DNA from: Dipteris shenzhenensis
Taxonomy: Eukaryota > Polypodiophyta > Polypodiopsida > Gleicheniales
DNA length: 64,000 bases
Direction: 5' to 3' (one strand)
NCBI GenBank assembly: GCA_047967505.1
Contig: CM106539.1
Positions 8,751 to 19,804 of the stretch are shown here, piece by piece. The position numbers and the translations under genes are program-made. A model generated the notes under the pieces. That model was not told the origin of the DNA, did no database searches, and worked only from the letters and a program-made list of their open reading frames with translations. Position 1 is the stretch's first letter; each line of letters starts with the position of its first letter.

Positions 8751-11700
8751 CTACTCGTCAGGATCAGCTCTCATGCCAATAGATGCAAGTATGCTCTCGT
8801 GATCCGCCACTGCAAGGCGCCATCGTGGAGTGGACGTCGCCTTGCGAGTGCAAACACGACTCAAAGTAATCTTGATCGCAACAACAAGATGAGAATACAT
8901 GTATGCCTCCTGATCCGCCATGTACTCTTGGAACTCAATATAGTGACCACGCCTCTGTATCTGCTGAAAATAGTGGCCACCTAGGATCATGCTATGAGCA
9001 TTGAAGTGCATCCCATGCCGATCCACTGTATCCTCATTCAGCACACTCTTCAGCATAGAGCATCGCAACAAGTAATAATCCACACCATCCTCATTGCCCT
9101 CCGAAGAAATAACCGTGAAGATATCACCAATACGCAAAATATCTGTAAGCTGGTCATAATCTCTAGAGGAACTGAATCCCGCATCCTGATCATCATGTAC
9201 CTCCTCCCAAGGCTAGAAGGGAGAAAGCACTCGCCGTACCCATGGATCGGCCCATGGTATCATGGAGCACCCTCCCCAATCATCATCAATGCATGTAGAG
9301 CAAAAACATGCAAACCGTCGAGAAAAGATCGCGGGTTAAGACTCACCTACGCTCCTGATGGAATGGAAATCAAGAGTGCCAGACACTGAACGACAATCAA
9401 AAGGCCTAGACCGATCAAGACTCCCAATGTCCACACACCAAAAATACCGGCTCACCACCCTATCATCACGTGACTGAAACGAGGAGATAGCACTAGTGGA
9501 TAAGTGCTGGCTACACCACCGCACCACATCATGTGCATCCTTGAAGCGATCGGCACTGTGACGCAACTGGTATCGACACAAAGCATGCTTCATGCAAGCA
9601 CCTGTACCATCGTGCTCTCCCTTACCGTGCCCTGTCTCGAAGTAGCTCCATGTGATCGGAATGCCTGTCTCACGCTGCCATCTGTAGAACCAATTAAACT
9701 ATCTAGCGGATTTGAACTAACCACCACAATCGTCTGACCAGATCCAGTGCCGCTGCCAGGCGACACCATAATCCCTTAAGAAACTATCATGCAAAGTGAA
9801 GCAATGCTGCACAAAATGGGCATCATGCGATTGATCATCACTAATGTAGAAGTGATACTCTCGCACAATGATGCGTGAGTCCATGGTGCTATCAATGCCA
9901 TCCACATGAGCCTGTGCATGATGATAGGTAATGTGCACAAATATAGCAACCTGCAATATGGCATTGAAAAAAAATATGACTATTGAAATAATTCAATATA
10001 ATGAGGCGGGGAAAAAATCAATACTCAATCACACATCACCTGTTCGGAGAAATAATACTCTGATTGGATCTCATGCTATGGTGCAAAGGTGTCATTCTCC
10101 ACAAAGTCCACCACTGAGACAACCACCCCTGTAGGAAATGTCCTCAAACATGCACGGAACTGACGATCCTCCCATTTCGCAGTGTGCGAGTGGCGTATGT
10201 AGCGGTACAGCTTCCCTCGAAAACTGTCAATGAATACAACACGTGGTGTCTCCTTCCCCACAAGCTGCAACCTCCTCGACTGTGCACCACCATCTAATGT
10301 CAAGGTACTGTACTCTGTACTCATACTGCTGCCAATGAACCATCTGCACATCACAAGTATCCAGTTGCAACTCGTGGCACTCTAGCAAAGTCACCACACA
10401 AAGTACACCTGCCTTCCACATAATCAAGGGAGTGGAATAAAGCATCACCATCTCGTGTACACAATATGGAATGAATGAAGTCGCGAGGGCTAGTAGGAAC
10501 CACTCCCCTATGACCATCAAGGGAACAGAATACGTCATACATCAATCCAAAATCCACATGGTAGCGACAACAGCATGTGTCATGCTCCTGAGAGCATCGC
10601 ACAAACCATGTCTTGCATCGCTCAAATGACCTCTGCCCAATCCTGAACTCCGGGTGCGCCTCTACAAACTGAGTGTACAACTCAGTCTAGGTACACTCCA
10701 AAAAACATGCACCATGCTCAATGTACACATCGCGTGACACCCTCTTCTGCAATGCCTTCTTGAACACTGGGGATGCTCTGCCTCTGATCTGCAATGCTCC
10801 TCTTAAAACTGTTGTATGAAGGACCTAGTGGAATCATCCAACAATCGATCGCTGCAAGGTGCACGACCACCACTCGAAGCCCAAAGTGCATCAGTCTCAC
10901 TATCCTCTAGACTCTACCTCCTAATCATGCCTGCTCGTAATGTGCACGGTGCAATCTGAAGAAGACGTGAAGCGGTATGCAATGGCCTATCATATGAGGT
11001 CTACTAATGGCAGCCACAATAGCATGATGTGCTGCCAAGGCATCACTGGAGTTCCTATGCTTAATAGAAACATAGGAACGTCAAACACTACTAAGGACCT
11101 CGCTAGATACAACCCTATCTCTACGTGCACCAAGACCAGCAAGCCTCCTACACTCTACCAAGTCAAGGTGATCAATCAGGGACGTGAGAAGAGAAGACTG
11201 TGAAGCTGGCGTGAGGTCACAAAAAAAAGACTGCACAATCTTGCTAGTACGATGACGGATAGTGGACTTCGGCAAGTCACGTCGTGAAGCAACACTGCTG
11301 CTGCAAGGTGGGGCAAGGGGATCAATGAGAGATGGTAGGGTGGACGGGGGAAGGGAGGCACCAAGGGGAACGGGGGGAAGGGGAGGGGGAGGGGGAGGGG
11401 GGAGGGTGGAGGGGGAAGAGGTAGAGGTGGAGGCCAAAATGTAGGTGGCTAGGAGAAGGGCGCAGGCTAGAGGTAGGGGAGCGGATGAGGATGGGGGGAC
11501 AATGGAGGTGGGGGTGGGGGTGGGTGTGGAGGTGGAGGTGGAGGTGGGATGTAGAGGTAGAGGTGGAGGTGGATCGGTGGTGGCAGCGCGAGCTCTAGCT
11601 CTAGAGGCTCTCTTGCACTCACGAGCCTTCCGCTTGCACTCCTCGTCAATGAGATTTGGGGGGGGTTCCTACATCTTTCACGTCTACTAGCTCTATGGTT

Positions 11701-11760
11701 TTGAGAACCCATTCTCAATGAAAGTAGGATGGAAGGTGTGACAAAGTGATGAGGAGGCAA
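8751..11760 (-). pseudogene. Decayed transposase-like gene of the 12.85-kb element
   Basis: Read on the minus strand, the first part (about 11760-11240) is Pro/Ser-rich. It is followed by an SFKRSIADQRQSIP block near 10800, then a cysteine block at 10351-10680 with WFVRC and TCCCRYHVDF. Next come EYHFYISDDQSHDAHFVQHC and HWIWSDD (9717-9956), then ETGHGKGEHDGTGAC near 9620. The last exon (8751-9185) ends in a YYLLRC and YSHLV segment with TAG at 8751-8753. A clean intron lies at 9186-9346 (GTGAGT...ATCAG on the minus strand). I recognise these blocks, from memory only, as a large transposon-associated protein family of non-flowering plants and animals. The conserved D residues (SDD, SDG-like, HDG) would suit a DDE-type nuclease, but that is inference. 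Several frameshifts and stops break it. Confidence 0.65.
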
Positions 11761-11944
11761 GAATGGCTAAGAATGGGTGAAATGAACCAAAACGTGGTGT
11801 CCTATAGAGAGCCTCAACTCATCCACTAGATTGCTCTTCATTATTATTGGTGGAGAAGGTGCTAAGATTGAAACTAATTGGCTAGAATCCAACGTTAATT
11901 TTGAATATTTGCATCGTTTGATTTTATTCCAGTTTTGTACCTAC

Positions 11945-12140
11945 AAATACCTCGATCGAGGTATGTTATGCCCAGGTCATATACCTCGATCGAGGTATTC
12001 ACAATGCCTCACGCAGGTATAAACCTCGATCGAGGTACCCCTCGGTCATAGCACATACCCCTCGGTCATATACCTCGATCGAGGTATTCTATGCCTCACG
12101 CAGGTCTCACGCAGGTAATATACCTCGATCGAGGTATTCT
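11945..12140. promoter_or_regulatory. Array of five TACCTCGATCGAGGTA palindromes (right)
   Basis: Five copies near 11949, 11981, 12022, 12070 and 12120, separated by TATGCCTCACGCAGGTC-like words. The array lies about 190 bp upstream of the start of the minus-strand transposase-like gene, mirroring the left array that precedes the RING-like gene. It could therefore serve both as subterminal binding sites and as a promoter element. Confidence 0.8.
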
Positions 12141-12144
12141 ATGC

Positions 12145-12480
12145 CTCGCACATCGTGATGTGTATACATGTGGCTGATGTGGCAATATAGTCTCTTCCAT
12201 GATGTGGAAAGGTGATGTGGCATGATGAGTTGGCATTCATGAGGTGGTAGATTGACATGGCAAATTGAGATGGAGGGATTAGTGAGGTGGCAAGGTTGAC
12301 GAGGTATGCCAAGGTGGCAAGGTGTGATGACATGGCTTATGATGTGGAATGATGAGGTGGCACATGTGGCAGCACGTGTGGCAATGTAAGGTGACATGGC
12401 AAGGAGTGATGTCACATCTCCTTGATGACATGGAACCACGTGGTCTAACAACGTGGCATGGTTGCAAGGCAAAAATAGAT
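12145..12480. repeat. Degenerate GATGTGGCA short-repeat tract
   Basis: Roughly twenty irregular copies of GATGTGGCA, GAGGTGGCA and GACATGGCA words are spread over 330 bp, oriented alike. The same word begins next to the palindromes of the fragment at 17775. This is a second class of subterminal repeat in the element. Confidence 0.6.
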
Positions 12481-12489
12481 GACTCAGCC

Positions 12490-13366
12490 TTCCGCATGGG
12501 CAGCATGCACACTCCAAAGGCTTGCCACTAGGGTCGCTGATGCTCCTAGCCTACCTCACCAAGCCTTATACCAAGCCTACCTTGTCTTGGTATTAGGCTT
12601 GGGTGGCCCTTTTTCCCCCACAAAATGGAGATTTCACTCTTGGAGGCCATATCGTACGTTTCCCTTACTCAAATTTAACCAAAATTTTTTCCTCTTATTC
12701 ATCATGCGGACGACTAAAAATATTGACATTTTTGAAATGTTTGGTCATGTTTGAGAATTACTAGATTTATTTTTAATATTCTTTGTTGATCCTCTAAGGA
12801 GTAAAAGTAAAAATTAAACTTCAATCTTCCTAAATCTAACTGTTGGATTTGGGATTTGATGATTCAACCACACACCTTTATTTGCCTACTAACCTTCCAC
12901 CGAATTGGATTTGCTTAATTATTCAAAATACTAAAAAAATGTGGTGTGCTACTAAAATGCATGTATTTTATGACTTTATTTATTATAAATAATTATTTAT
13001 AATTAGATAAATCATTCAAAAAATTACCAATAAATCAAGTTAAGCTCTACATAATGCAAAGAGACCACTTACAAAGTTTCAATAACATTTAATCTAAAAT
13101 GAGTGAGAAATTTAGAATTTAATATGACACTCTCTGTTCGTGACAAACGTGTGACCACCCTGGAACCATGCCGTGTGACACTAAGAAATTTTTTGTGTGT
13201 GCATCGAATTTTTGATCAGACTATATGATTGTGTGCACAATAGCAAGTGTCATGTTGTGTCTGAAGACTTCAAAGACTAGATCCATAGGGAAGTAGGTGA
13301 GATTTGCATTTTTGTGTGCTAAAAAGCTTGTTTTTCCACCTCCTAAGGATTGGGGAGTGAACAAAA
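12490..13366. other. AT-rich right arm of the transposon, no gene seen
   Basis: No convincing reading frame, RNA or repeat was found. The tract becomes AT-rich after 12660 and leads to the right inverted terminus. Confidence 0.5.
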
Positions 13367-13394
13367 AGTGGGCACCCTTAGCTTGTTACTTCCC
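13367..13394 (-). repeat. Right terminal inverted repeat of the 12.85-kb element
   Basis: Contains CACCCTTAGCTTG and ends TTCCC. It is the inverted partner of 544-572. The following AATC (13395-13398) is the target duplication. Confidence 0.8.
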
Positions 13395-15460
13395 AATCGA
13401 CCCTGCAGAGCATATCCGATGGTGACAATACTTTGCATGCATCTCAACCTAGTTGAAAGGGACTTGCATGCAAACTGGAGCCCCCATCCGATAAGTACTT
13501 GTTTGATTAACACACTTAGGACCATGTTTTTTCATGGTTGTGCATGACACTAAGGCAAAAACGGTGTTTTATGCTTGATCGACAATGCAAAGGATATCCG
13601 ATGGGCACAATACTTTGCACACACCTTCAACTAGGTGGAATTGACTTACATGCAAAGTGGCACACCCATCCCATAAGTGCTTGATCGGATAACATACCTA
13701 GTAGCGTGTTTTTTTTACGGATGTGGATGACACTAGAGCAAAAATAGTATTTAATGCTCGATCGACCATGCAAAGGATATCCGATGGGCACAATACTTTT
13801 CCTACACCACAACCTAGGTGGTATTGAAATGTTCTCAAAGAGGCACACCCATCCGATAAGTACTTGGTCAGATAACACGCCTAAGGGCGTGTTTTTTTGC
13901 GGATGTGCATATCACTAGGGAAAAAATGGTGTATAATGCGTGATCGACCATGCAAATCATATCTGATGGTGAAAATACTTTGCATGCACCTCAATGTAGT
14001 TGAAACAAACTTGCGTGCAAAGTGGAGCCCCTATCCGATAAGTACTTGTTTGATTAACACACCTAGGACCGTGTTTTTTCATGGTTGTGCATGACACTAA
14101 GGCAAAAACGTTGTTTTATGCTTGATCGACAATGCAAAGCATGTCCGATGGGCACAATACTTTTCACAAACCTTCAAATAGGTGGAATTGACTTACATGC
14201 AAAGTGGCACTCCCATCCCATAAGTGCTTGATCGGATAACATACCTAGCAGCGTGTTTTTTTACAGATGTGCATGACACTAGAGCAAAAATAGTATTTAT
14301 TGCTCGATCGATCATGCAAAGGATATCCGATGGGCACAACACTTTTTGTACGCCTCAACCTAGGTGGTATTGGAATGTTCTCAAAGAGGCACACCCATCC
14401 GATAAGTACTTGGTCAAATAACACACCTAAGGGCGTGTTTTTTTGCAGATGTGCATATCACTTGGGAAAAAATGGTGTATAATGCGTGATCGACCATGCA
14501 AAGCATATCCGATGGTGAAAATACTTTGCACGCACCTCAACGTAGTTGAAACAGTCTTGCGTGCAAAGTGGATCCCCCATTCGATAAGTACTTGTTTGAA
14601 TAACACACCTAGGGCTGTGTTTTTATATGGTTGTGCATGACACTAAGGCAAAAACCGTGTTTTATGCTTGATCCACAATGCAAAGCATATCCGATGGGCA
14701 CAATACTTTGCACACACCTTCAACCAGGTGGAATTGACTTACATGCAAAGTGGCATTCCCATCGCATAAGTACTTGATCGGATAACACACCTAGCAGCAT
14801 GTTTTTTTACAGATGTGCATGACACTAAGGCAAAACTGGTATTTAATGCTCGGTAGACCATGCAAAGCATATCCGATGGGAACAATACTTTTCCTATGCC
14901 TTAACCTAGGTGGTATTGAAATTTTCGCAAAAAGGCACACCCATCCGATAAGTACTTGGTCAGATAACATACCTAAGGGCGTGTTTTTTTGCAGATGTGC
15001 ATAACACTACGGGAAGAACATTGTATAATGTGTAATTGACCATGCAGAGCATATCTGATGGTGACAATACTTTGCACGCATCTCAACCTAGTTGAAACGA
15101 TTTTGGGTGAAAAGTGGATCCCCCATCCAATAAGTGCTTGTTTGATTAACACACTTAGGACCGTGTTTTTTCATGGTTGTGCATGATACTAAGCCAAAAA
15201 CGGTGTTTTATGCTTGATCGACAATGCAAATCATATCCGATGGGCACAATACTTTGCACACACCTTCAACTAGGTGGAATTGACTTACATGCAAAGTGGC
15301 ACGCCCATCCCATAAGTTCTTGATTGGATAACATACCTAGTAGCGTGTTTTTTTACGGATGTGCATGACACTAGAGCAAAAATAGTATTTAATGCTCGAT
15401 CGACCATGCAAAGGATAACTTGGTGTGTCCATCTGATGAGTACTTGATTGGATAACTTCT
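13395..15460. repeat. 182-bp satellite, A-B-C higher-order repeat (right block)
   Basis: Cores recur near 13405, 13587, 13770, 13951, 14131, 14315, 14497, 14680, 14861, 15043, 15226 and 15409, giving a 180-184-bp period. Types follow A-B-C strictly for four turns. The last C unit has an internal deletion after 15415, and the array ends near 15460. Same-type monomers 546 bp apart look more alike than neighbours, which defines a higher-order repeat. Confidence 0.92.
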
Positions 15461-15557
15461 CCCACCAATAAATTAAGTACTAATGAAAAATTATAATAAA
15501 TAAGTAGATTATTAAAAAGAGACTAATATTTATGTAATTGTTGCTACTGCAGCTTGC

Positions 15558-16519
15558 TTGCTAAGGACTCTCACAAAGGAGATGGCTATAGATTTTGTTC
15601 CAGGGATGGATGCGATTTTATGTAGCAAAAGAGAAGTAGTTGCATTTGCTACAATCCATGATAGTGATCCCAATTCAATTTGCCACTTTCAAAGACTTGG
15701 CGAAGATAAGGTGGCAGTTACTGTATCTAAGATTCTTAGCGCACATGTTGAGCTAAAGTATAAATGTGGAGATATGGAAACACTTGGAGATGTTATGCCC
15801 TACAATACATCCAACAAATCATTTATAGCATGGGACAAAGATGAGACTTATGCAACAGACATTATCAAGAATACATAGTGCACCACCTTGGATTTTACTA
15901 TAGGGGACATTTTACAAATGAGATCATTTGCAAATAAGACTGTAGCAAAAGGTGAAGTATTGGGATTTGAACAAGTGGAACAATGGTCATTTGCACAGAT
16001 GAGGATTTTAAAAGTCACTGATGATGGTATGGTTGATAACATAACATCCTTATGTGATCCCTACTATGAGGTAGGCAAGAATATGAGATGGAGCATGCAA
16101 TTTTTAAACATGAGAAAGAGGCACGTGGTTTTCAATGATAAAGACAAGGTATACTACAATATCAAAGGACCTAAAAAGCATGCCCATGTGCCAGGCTCTA
16201 TCACTTCAAATGTGGATGATTTCAATATACTCAATTATAGAAGTGACATCTTATCTGGAGTGGATGAGTTCATTGGTTCCGAGAAACAAAATGATTTTAG
16301 AAGCGAAGCCTTATCTGGGGTGGATGAATTCTTGCACAGTGAGAAGGGCAAAGGTTTCAATAGCGATGTCTTGTCAAGTGTGGATGAGTTCATGCATATT
16401 AACAAACCTGGTGTCAGTCAATCTTGTGGATTTGTGAAAGCCATGCAAGATGTCCCAATGAGTGATTTCTCTCAGGAGTGGAAGAGTTTCAAGGTTCTCA
16501 ATACTCTCGTAGAATATTG
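15558..16519 (+). pseudogene. Transposon-associated protein fragment with triple VDEF repeat
   Basis: Two segments (15558-15878 and 15888-16519) form one broken coding region that begins after a CTACTGCAG-like 3' splice site near 15552. The first segment has VVAFATIHDSDP and METLGDV...FIAWD. This resembles a domain I associate with plant CACTA-like (En/Spm) proteins that reads A-T-I-x-x-x-D-P ... LG ... T-x-GDA ... IAW. The second segment contains three tandem copies of a ~21-residue unit with LSGVDEF (near 16252, 16312 and 16372). A TAG and a frame change at about 15876-15890 break the gene. Its role is unknown. The neighbouring 16666-17340 segment continues the same strand and may be part of the same protein. 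Confidence 0.5.
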
Positions 16520-16665
16520 AATTCATTGAATGGTCCTAAGAGTATGTTAAAAACGAGGATGAGATCAATAGAGGATTATTCAATATTTAACTTTGATTGT
16601 GATATGGCCAAGGATGCAACGACCAATCATGGATGCTTGGTTACAAACAAATGTGAGGAGAAGAA

Positions 16666-17340
16666 GTGCATAAATACCTCATAAATACAGATAACAACGT
16701 ACACGAGGAACGAAAACGGTCATACATATGCATGAAGAGAAAGCGAATCCAGGCAGATCCACAAAAGCAACCAAAGAGGAAGAGAGTAATGAAGGAGGAG
16801 AACATGTTAAATGCATTGGGATATCTATGTTGCAAGCGAAGGTGTATGCGCTTCATTGATCTTGCAGACATTAGGGAATGTAGAGGACACGTGTGGCAAA
16901 GAAGAGGAAGCGAAAGAAATGAATACCTTCTCACAAGTATCTCTTGCTTTCTTCAGAATGACAATAAAAGGCTAAGTTCAAGACAAAAGGTAAAACCTCT
17001 CGTAAATGGAAAAAGGATTTGCAATAAGGCATATCACAATATTATTGGATTATCCCATGGTACATATTGGCATTTAGTCACTAAGGCAAAGGGCAGCAAC
17101 AAATTTAGCATTCACGGTAATAGAGGAAGGTCCAAATCAAGAATCTCAGCTGTCGGGGCAGCAGCAATTTTGCAAGACTTCATACATGAAAATGCTTTAC
17201 CTCAACCCCATATATCTACCAAACTCCCTAACGGTAACGCGATCACTGAAATGCACCTTCCAATGGGCTTGACAAAGCTCGAAGTATTTGACTCTATTGC
17301 AAAAAAGCAAAGGAAAAGAGGGGATGCCGTAGCTTTTTAG
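16666..17340 (+). pseudogene. N-terminal part of a transposase-like protein
   Basis: 224 residues starting with a basic nuclear-localisation-like stretch (KRKRIQ, QPKRKRV). Then come NALGYLCCKRRCMRF, a DIRECRGHVW segment, VNGKRICNKAYHNIIG and HGNRGRSKSR, ending with a helical TKLEVFDSIAKKQ region. I recognise this order from the N-terminal, HTH-like half of transposon-associated proteins related to the family whose C-terminal half lies at 8751-11760 (recognition from memory). The C-terminal half is absent here: the frame stops at 17338-17340 and a foreign palindrome fragment follows. DNA binding is inferred from the basic and HTH-like character. It is probably a truncated remnant. Confidence 0.5.
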
Positions 17341-17475
17341 TCTATGCTTCTATATGTCTATATGCCTATGTGAATGCCTATTAGTCTATGCTTCTTTAGT
17401 CTATGCTTCTTTAGTCTATGCTTGTATTGCCTTTGTTTCTATTGGTGTTTCTATAGTCTATGCCTACGTTTCTAT
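17340..17475 (+). repeat. AGTCTATGCTTCTTT short tandem repeats
   Basis: Direct repeats of a 15-16-bp AGTCTATGCTTCTTT word with drifted variants (GTTTCTATTGGTGT). They end where the palindrome fragment begins, and similar TCTATT words resume after it. Confidence 0.6.
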
Positions 17476-17479
17476 TGGT

Positions 17480-17795
17480 GTCGAATATTTGCATCGTTTG
17501 ATTTTATTCCAGTTTTGTACCTCCAAATACCTCAATCGAGGTATGCTATGCCTAGGTCATATACCTCGATCGAGGTATTCAATGCCTCACGCAGGTCATA
17601 AACCTCGATCGAGGTACATACCCCACGGTCATATACCTCGATCGAGGTATTCTATGCCTCACGCAGGTCATAAACCTCGATCGAGGTATTCTATGCCTCG
17701 CACATCGCGGTCATAAACCTCGATCGAGGTATTCTATGCCTTGCGCACATCGTGATGTGTATACATGTGGCTGATGTGGCACCATGCATGGTCAT
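17480..17795 (+). mobile_element. Stray right-end fragment of the 12.85-kb element family
   Basis: The segment from GAATATTTGCATCGTTTGAT through six TACCTCGATCGAGGTA-like palindromes (near 17527, 17560, 17601, 17632, 17671 and 17716) to GTGATGTGTATACATGTGGC corresponds to 11900-12185 in the same orientation. It lacks the terminal inverted repeat. It splits the degraded locus at 15.5-19.5 kb, so it arrived later or was carried in by rearrangement. Confidence 0.75.
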
Positions 17796-17799
17796 GATG

Positions 17800-19466
17800 T
17801 CTTTAGTAGTCTATTTGAGATTCTATTTCTATTAGAGAGGAATTTCATGAACAAGGATATTCAACATCTCAGGTTGTTGACGCATTTGAAAGATATGTTT
17901 TTTCAAGAAAAATTAAGAATATCGTATACCAATTGAACTAAGTTCTCATTCCTTTGGATTTCAAAATGATATATAAGATTTTAGTAAAATTTTGTATATC
18001 TATTTGAAAATTTTTAGAGATATATGGAGCCTCAAGCAACTACTCCTTGTATTGATGAGTCTCCACGTAATCCAATTTCAGAGAAGGTATATTTGTATTA
18101 ATACCTTGAATGGTTCTCTACTTTTAGTAAAAAATTATACTTTTTCGTGTAATTTATGTGACATCTTACTTGGATTATTTAATTTATTGGCAGTCTATTG
18201 GAAATTTAGTTTCTATTGGAGGAGAATTTTATGGACAAGGATGTCCAACATCTGAGGTTGTTGAAGCATTTCCAATAAAAGATAAAGAGTATAAAATGTT
18301 TTCTTCAATAAAATCATATGTTCTTTTGTGTAGATAGATAAGTTCATGGCGAAGAGATTCGAAGGGTTTGAGTATTATCACTCTGATCAGGTGTGTAAGT
18401 TTCAATCATGAGTTGTCTTCTATTTTGAAAAAGTATTATTAACCATTAAGTTATTCACAATTCATATAACTTGAATATTTTATATCAGGATTCTTATGGT
18501 GAAGCGAATGCTGATATGAATGAGATGACATTTTCTAAGATGCTTCATGGTGACATCACTACAAATGAAGATAAGGTATGAATTTCCTTTATCTTTTAGA
18601 TATGGTTATGATTGAAGCTATTTTCTTTGATTCAATTGTGATCAGAATCTTCTTTTTAGACAAGTTTTAATTTAATTTTATCATATTTTTAGGATCCAAT
18701 ATCAAATGTGATTGATTCTACGAATGAAATGTCTAGAAAAAGTGAACGAAAGAGAAAGGTAAAAGTTTTCGTTTATGCAATACCCTTTAAAAGTAAAGCA
18801 AGTACTTTGTACGCTTGTATTCTTTACATAATTCTTTCCAATGGCATCAACACTACTTGTTGTTTATCATTCATAGGTGAGTGAAAAAATGAGAGATCAC
18901 TTAGAACAAAAGATCGTGTAAAGAAGTGATAAATCCCAAGGAAAGAGATGCAAGGTATTCTTATATTTAGAATTTATTTTCTATGATTTGAAGTCTTTAT
19001 ACCTTGATTTTAATCTCAATTTTTTATTTGAATTAGAACTTAAAAGATATTCAAGGTACAGAGATGGAGGTGACTACGATTTCAAGCGAGTATAAAAGAG
19101 TATGTAACAACCTTTTACATTAGGCTTGATTATTTAATCATTTGCTTCGAATTTGTTAATATATTGTCACTTTTTTTGTTATTATGCCCTCAGGTGGATG
19201 ACATTTCAGAAGAAAATATGGAGATGATACTTTTGAAATACATGGGAGTCCACACAATTCATGATATGTACTTTTACTTAAAAAGTACATATGTGAAGCT
19301 TAAAAAGATGGAGAGTAGCTTCAAACAGTATTCTATAGACATCAAGAAACCAGCTAGTAACATTATGATACGGGACATTGTGCATTGGCTTATTGAAAGT
19401 CAAAAAGTTAGATTCATGGAAAAATCTGATGTGCTTAGTTTAGAAGATATAGAGATTTTGATATGA
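17800..19466 (+). pseudogene. Multi-exon transposon-like gene, function unknown
   Basis: A series of small coding-like blocks is bounded by plausible splice sites. They are ~17812-17935; 18027-18089 (ATG, ends before GTATAT); 18193-18285; ~18345-18390 (before GTGTGT); 18489-18576; 18693-18758; 18877-18955; 19038-19100; and a last exon 19195-19466 ending TGA. Most blocks read in phase 0. Block 3 duplicates block 1 at nucleotide and protein level (S-I-x-E-F-x-x-Q-G-x-x-T-S-x-V-V-x-A-F). The last exon gives a ~90-residue charged helical protein part. A TAA inside the 18877 exon and uncertain donors suggest decay. No family was recognised. Confidence 0.4.
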
Positions 19467-19800
19467 CATTTAGCTTGATTCAAATAAGTCTTCAAAGATG
19501 TTATGCACAGCTCTTTTAGCTCTCTTTGGTTGTCTTATATTTCTTATAGTAGAAGTTTTTTGCTTTTTCTTTTGAATATTGCAATAACGACTGGACTTTT
19601 TACCTTCTTATTATTTGTAGAAATATTAAAGAGAACTCCATAATCTTGTTGAGGGATTTGTTGAATCTTAGTGTAGATAATGTGAGTTAAGGTAATTATA
19701 GTAACAATTGCTTATTGCTCTAGGTACTTTAAAAGTTCAAATTGCTACATATAAAAATGTGAAACATGAGTCCTTTATTTCTTAAATGATATAACTTAGA
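19467..19800. other. AT-rich gap, no feature
   Basis: Sequence downstream of the last exon. No frame, repeat or RNA signal was noticed. Confidence 0.5.
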
Positions 19801-19804
19801 CAAA

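Larger units (their letters stand above)
544..13394. mobile_element. 12.85-kb DNA transposon with TIRs, inserted in satellite
   Basis: The left end (544-572, starting GGG, with core CAAGCTAAGGGTG) is an inverted match to the right end (13367-13394), with about 4 mismatches in 29 positions. The flanks carry AATC (540-543 and 13395-13398), a 4-bp target duplication (5 bp, AATCG, if the terminal G is assigned to the target). Removing the insert restores an in-phase satellite monomer, with type C before and type A after. Inside are palindrome arrays near both ends, a RING-like gene on +, a transposase-like gene on -, a 187-bp tandem array and a nested LTR element at 5268-8690. The 4-5 bp duplication and GGG ends do not fit CACTA (3 bp), hAT (8 bp), MULE (9 bp) or mariner (TA). 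The superfamily is not assigned here. Both genes are decayed, so this copy is probably not autonomous now. Confidence 0.82.

Noticed and set aside
11240-11570. Glycine/valine-rich plus-strand frames
   Set aside because: They are the antisense of the proline-rich N-terminal part of the minus-strand transposase-like gene.
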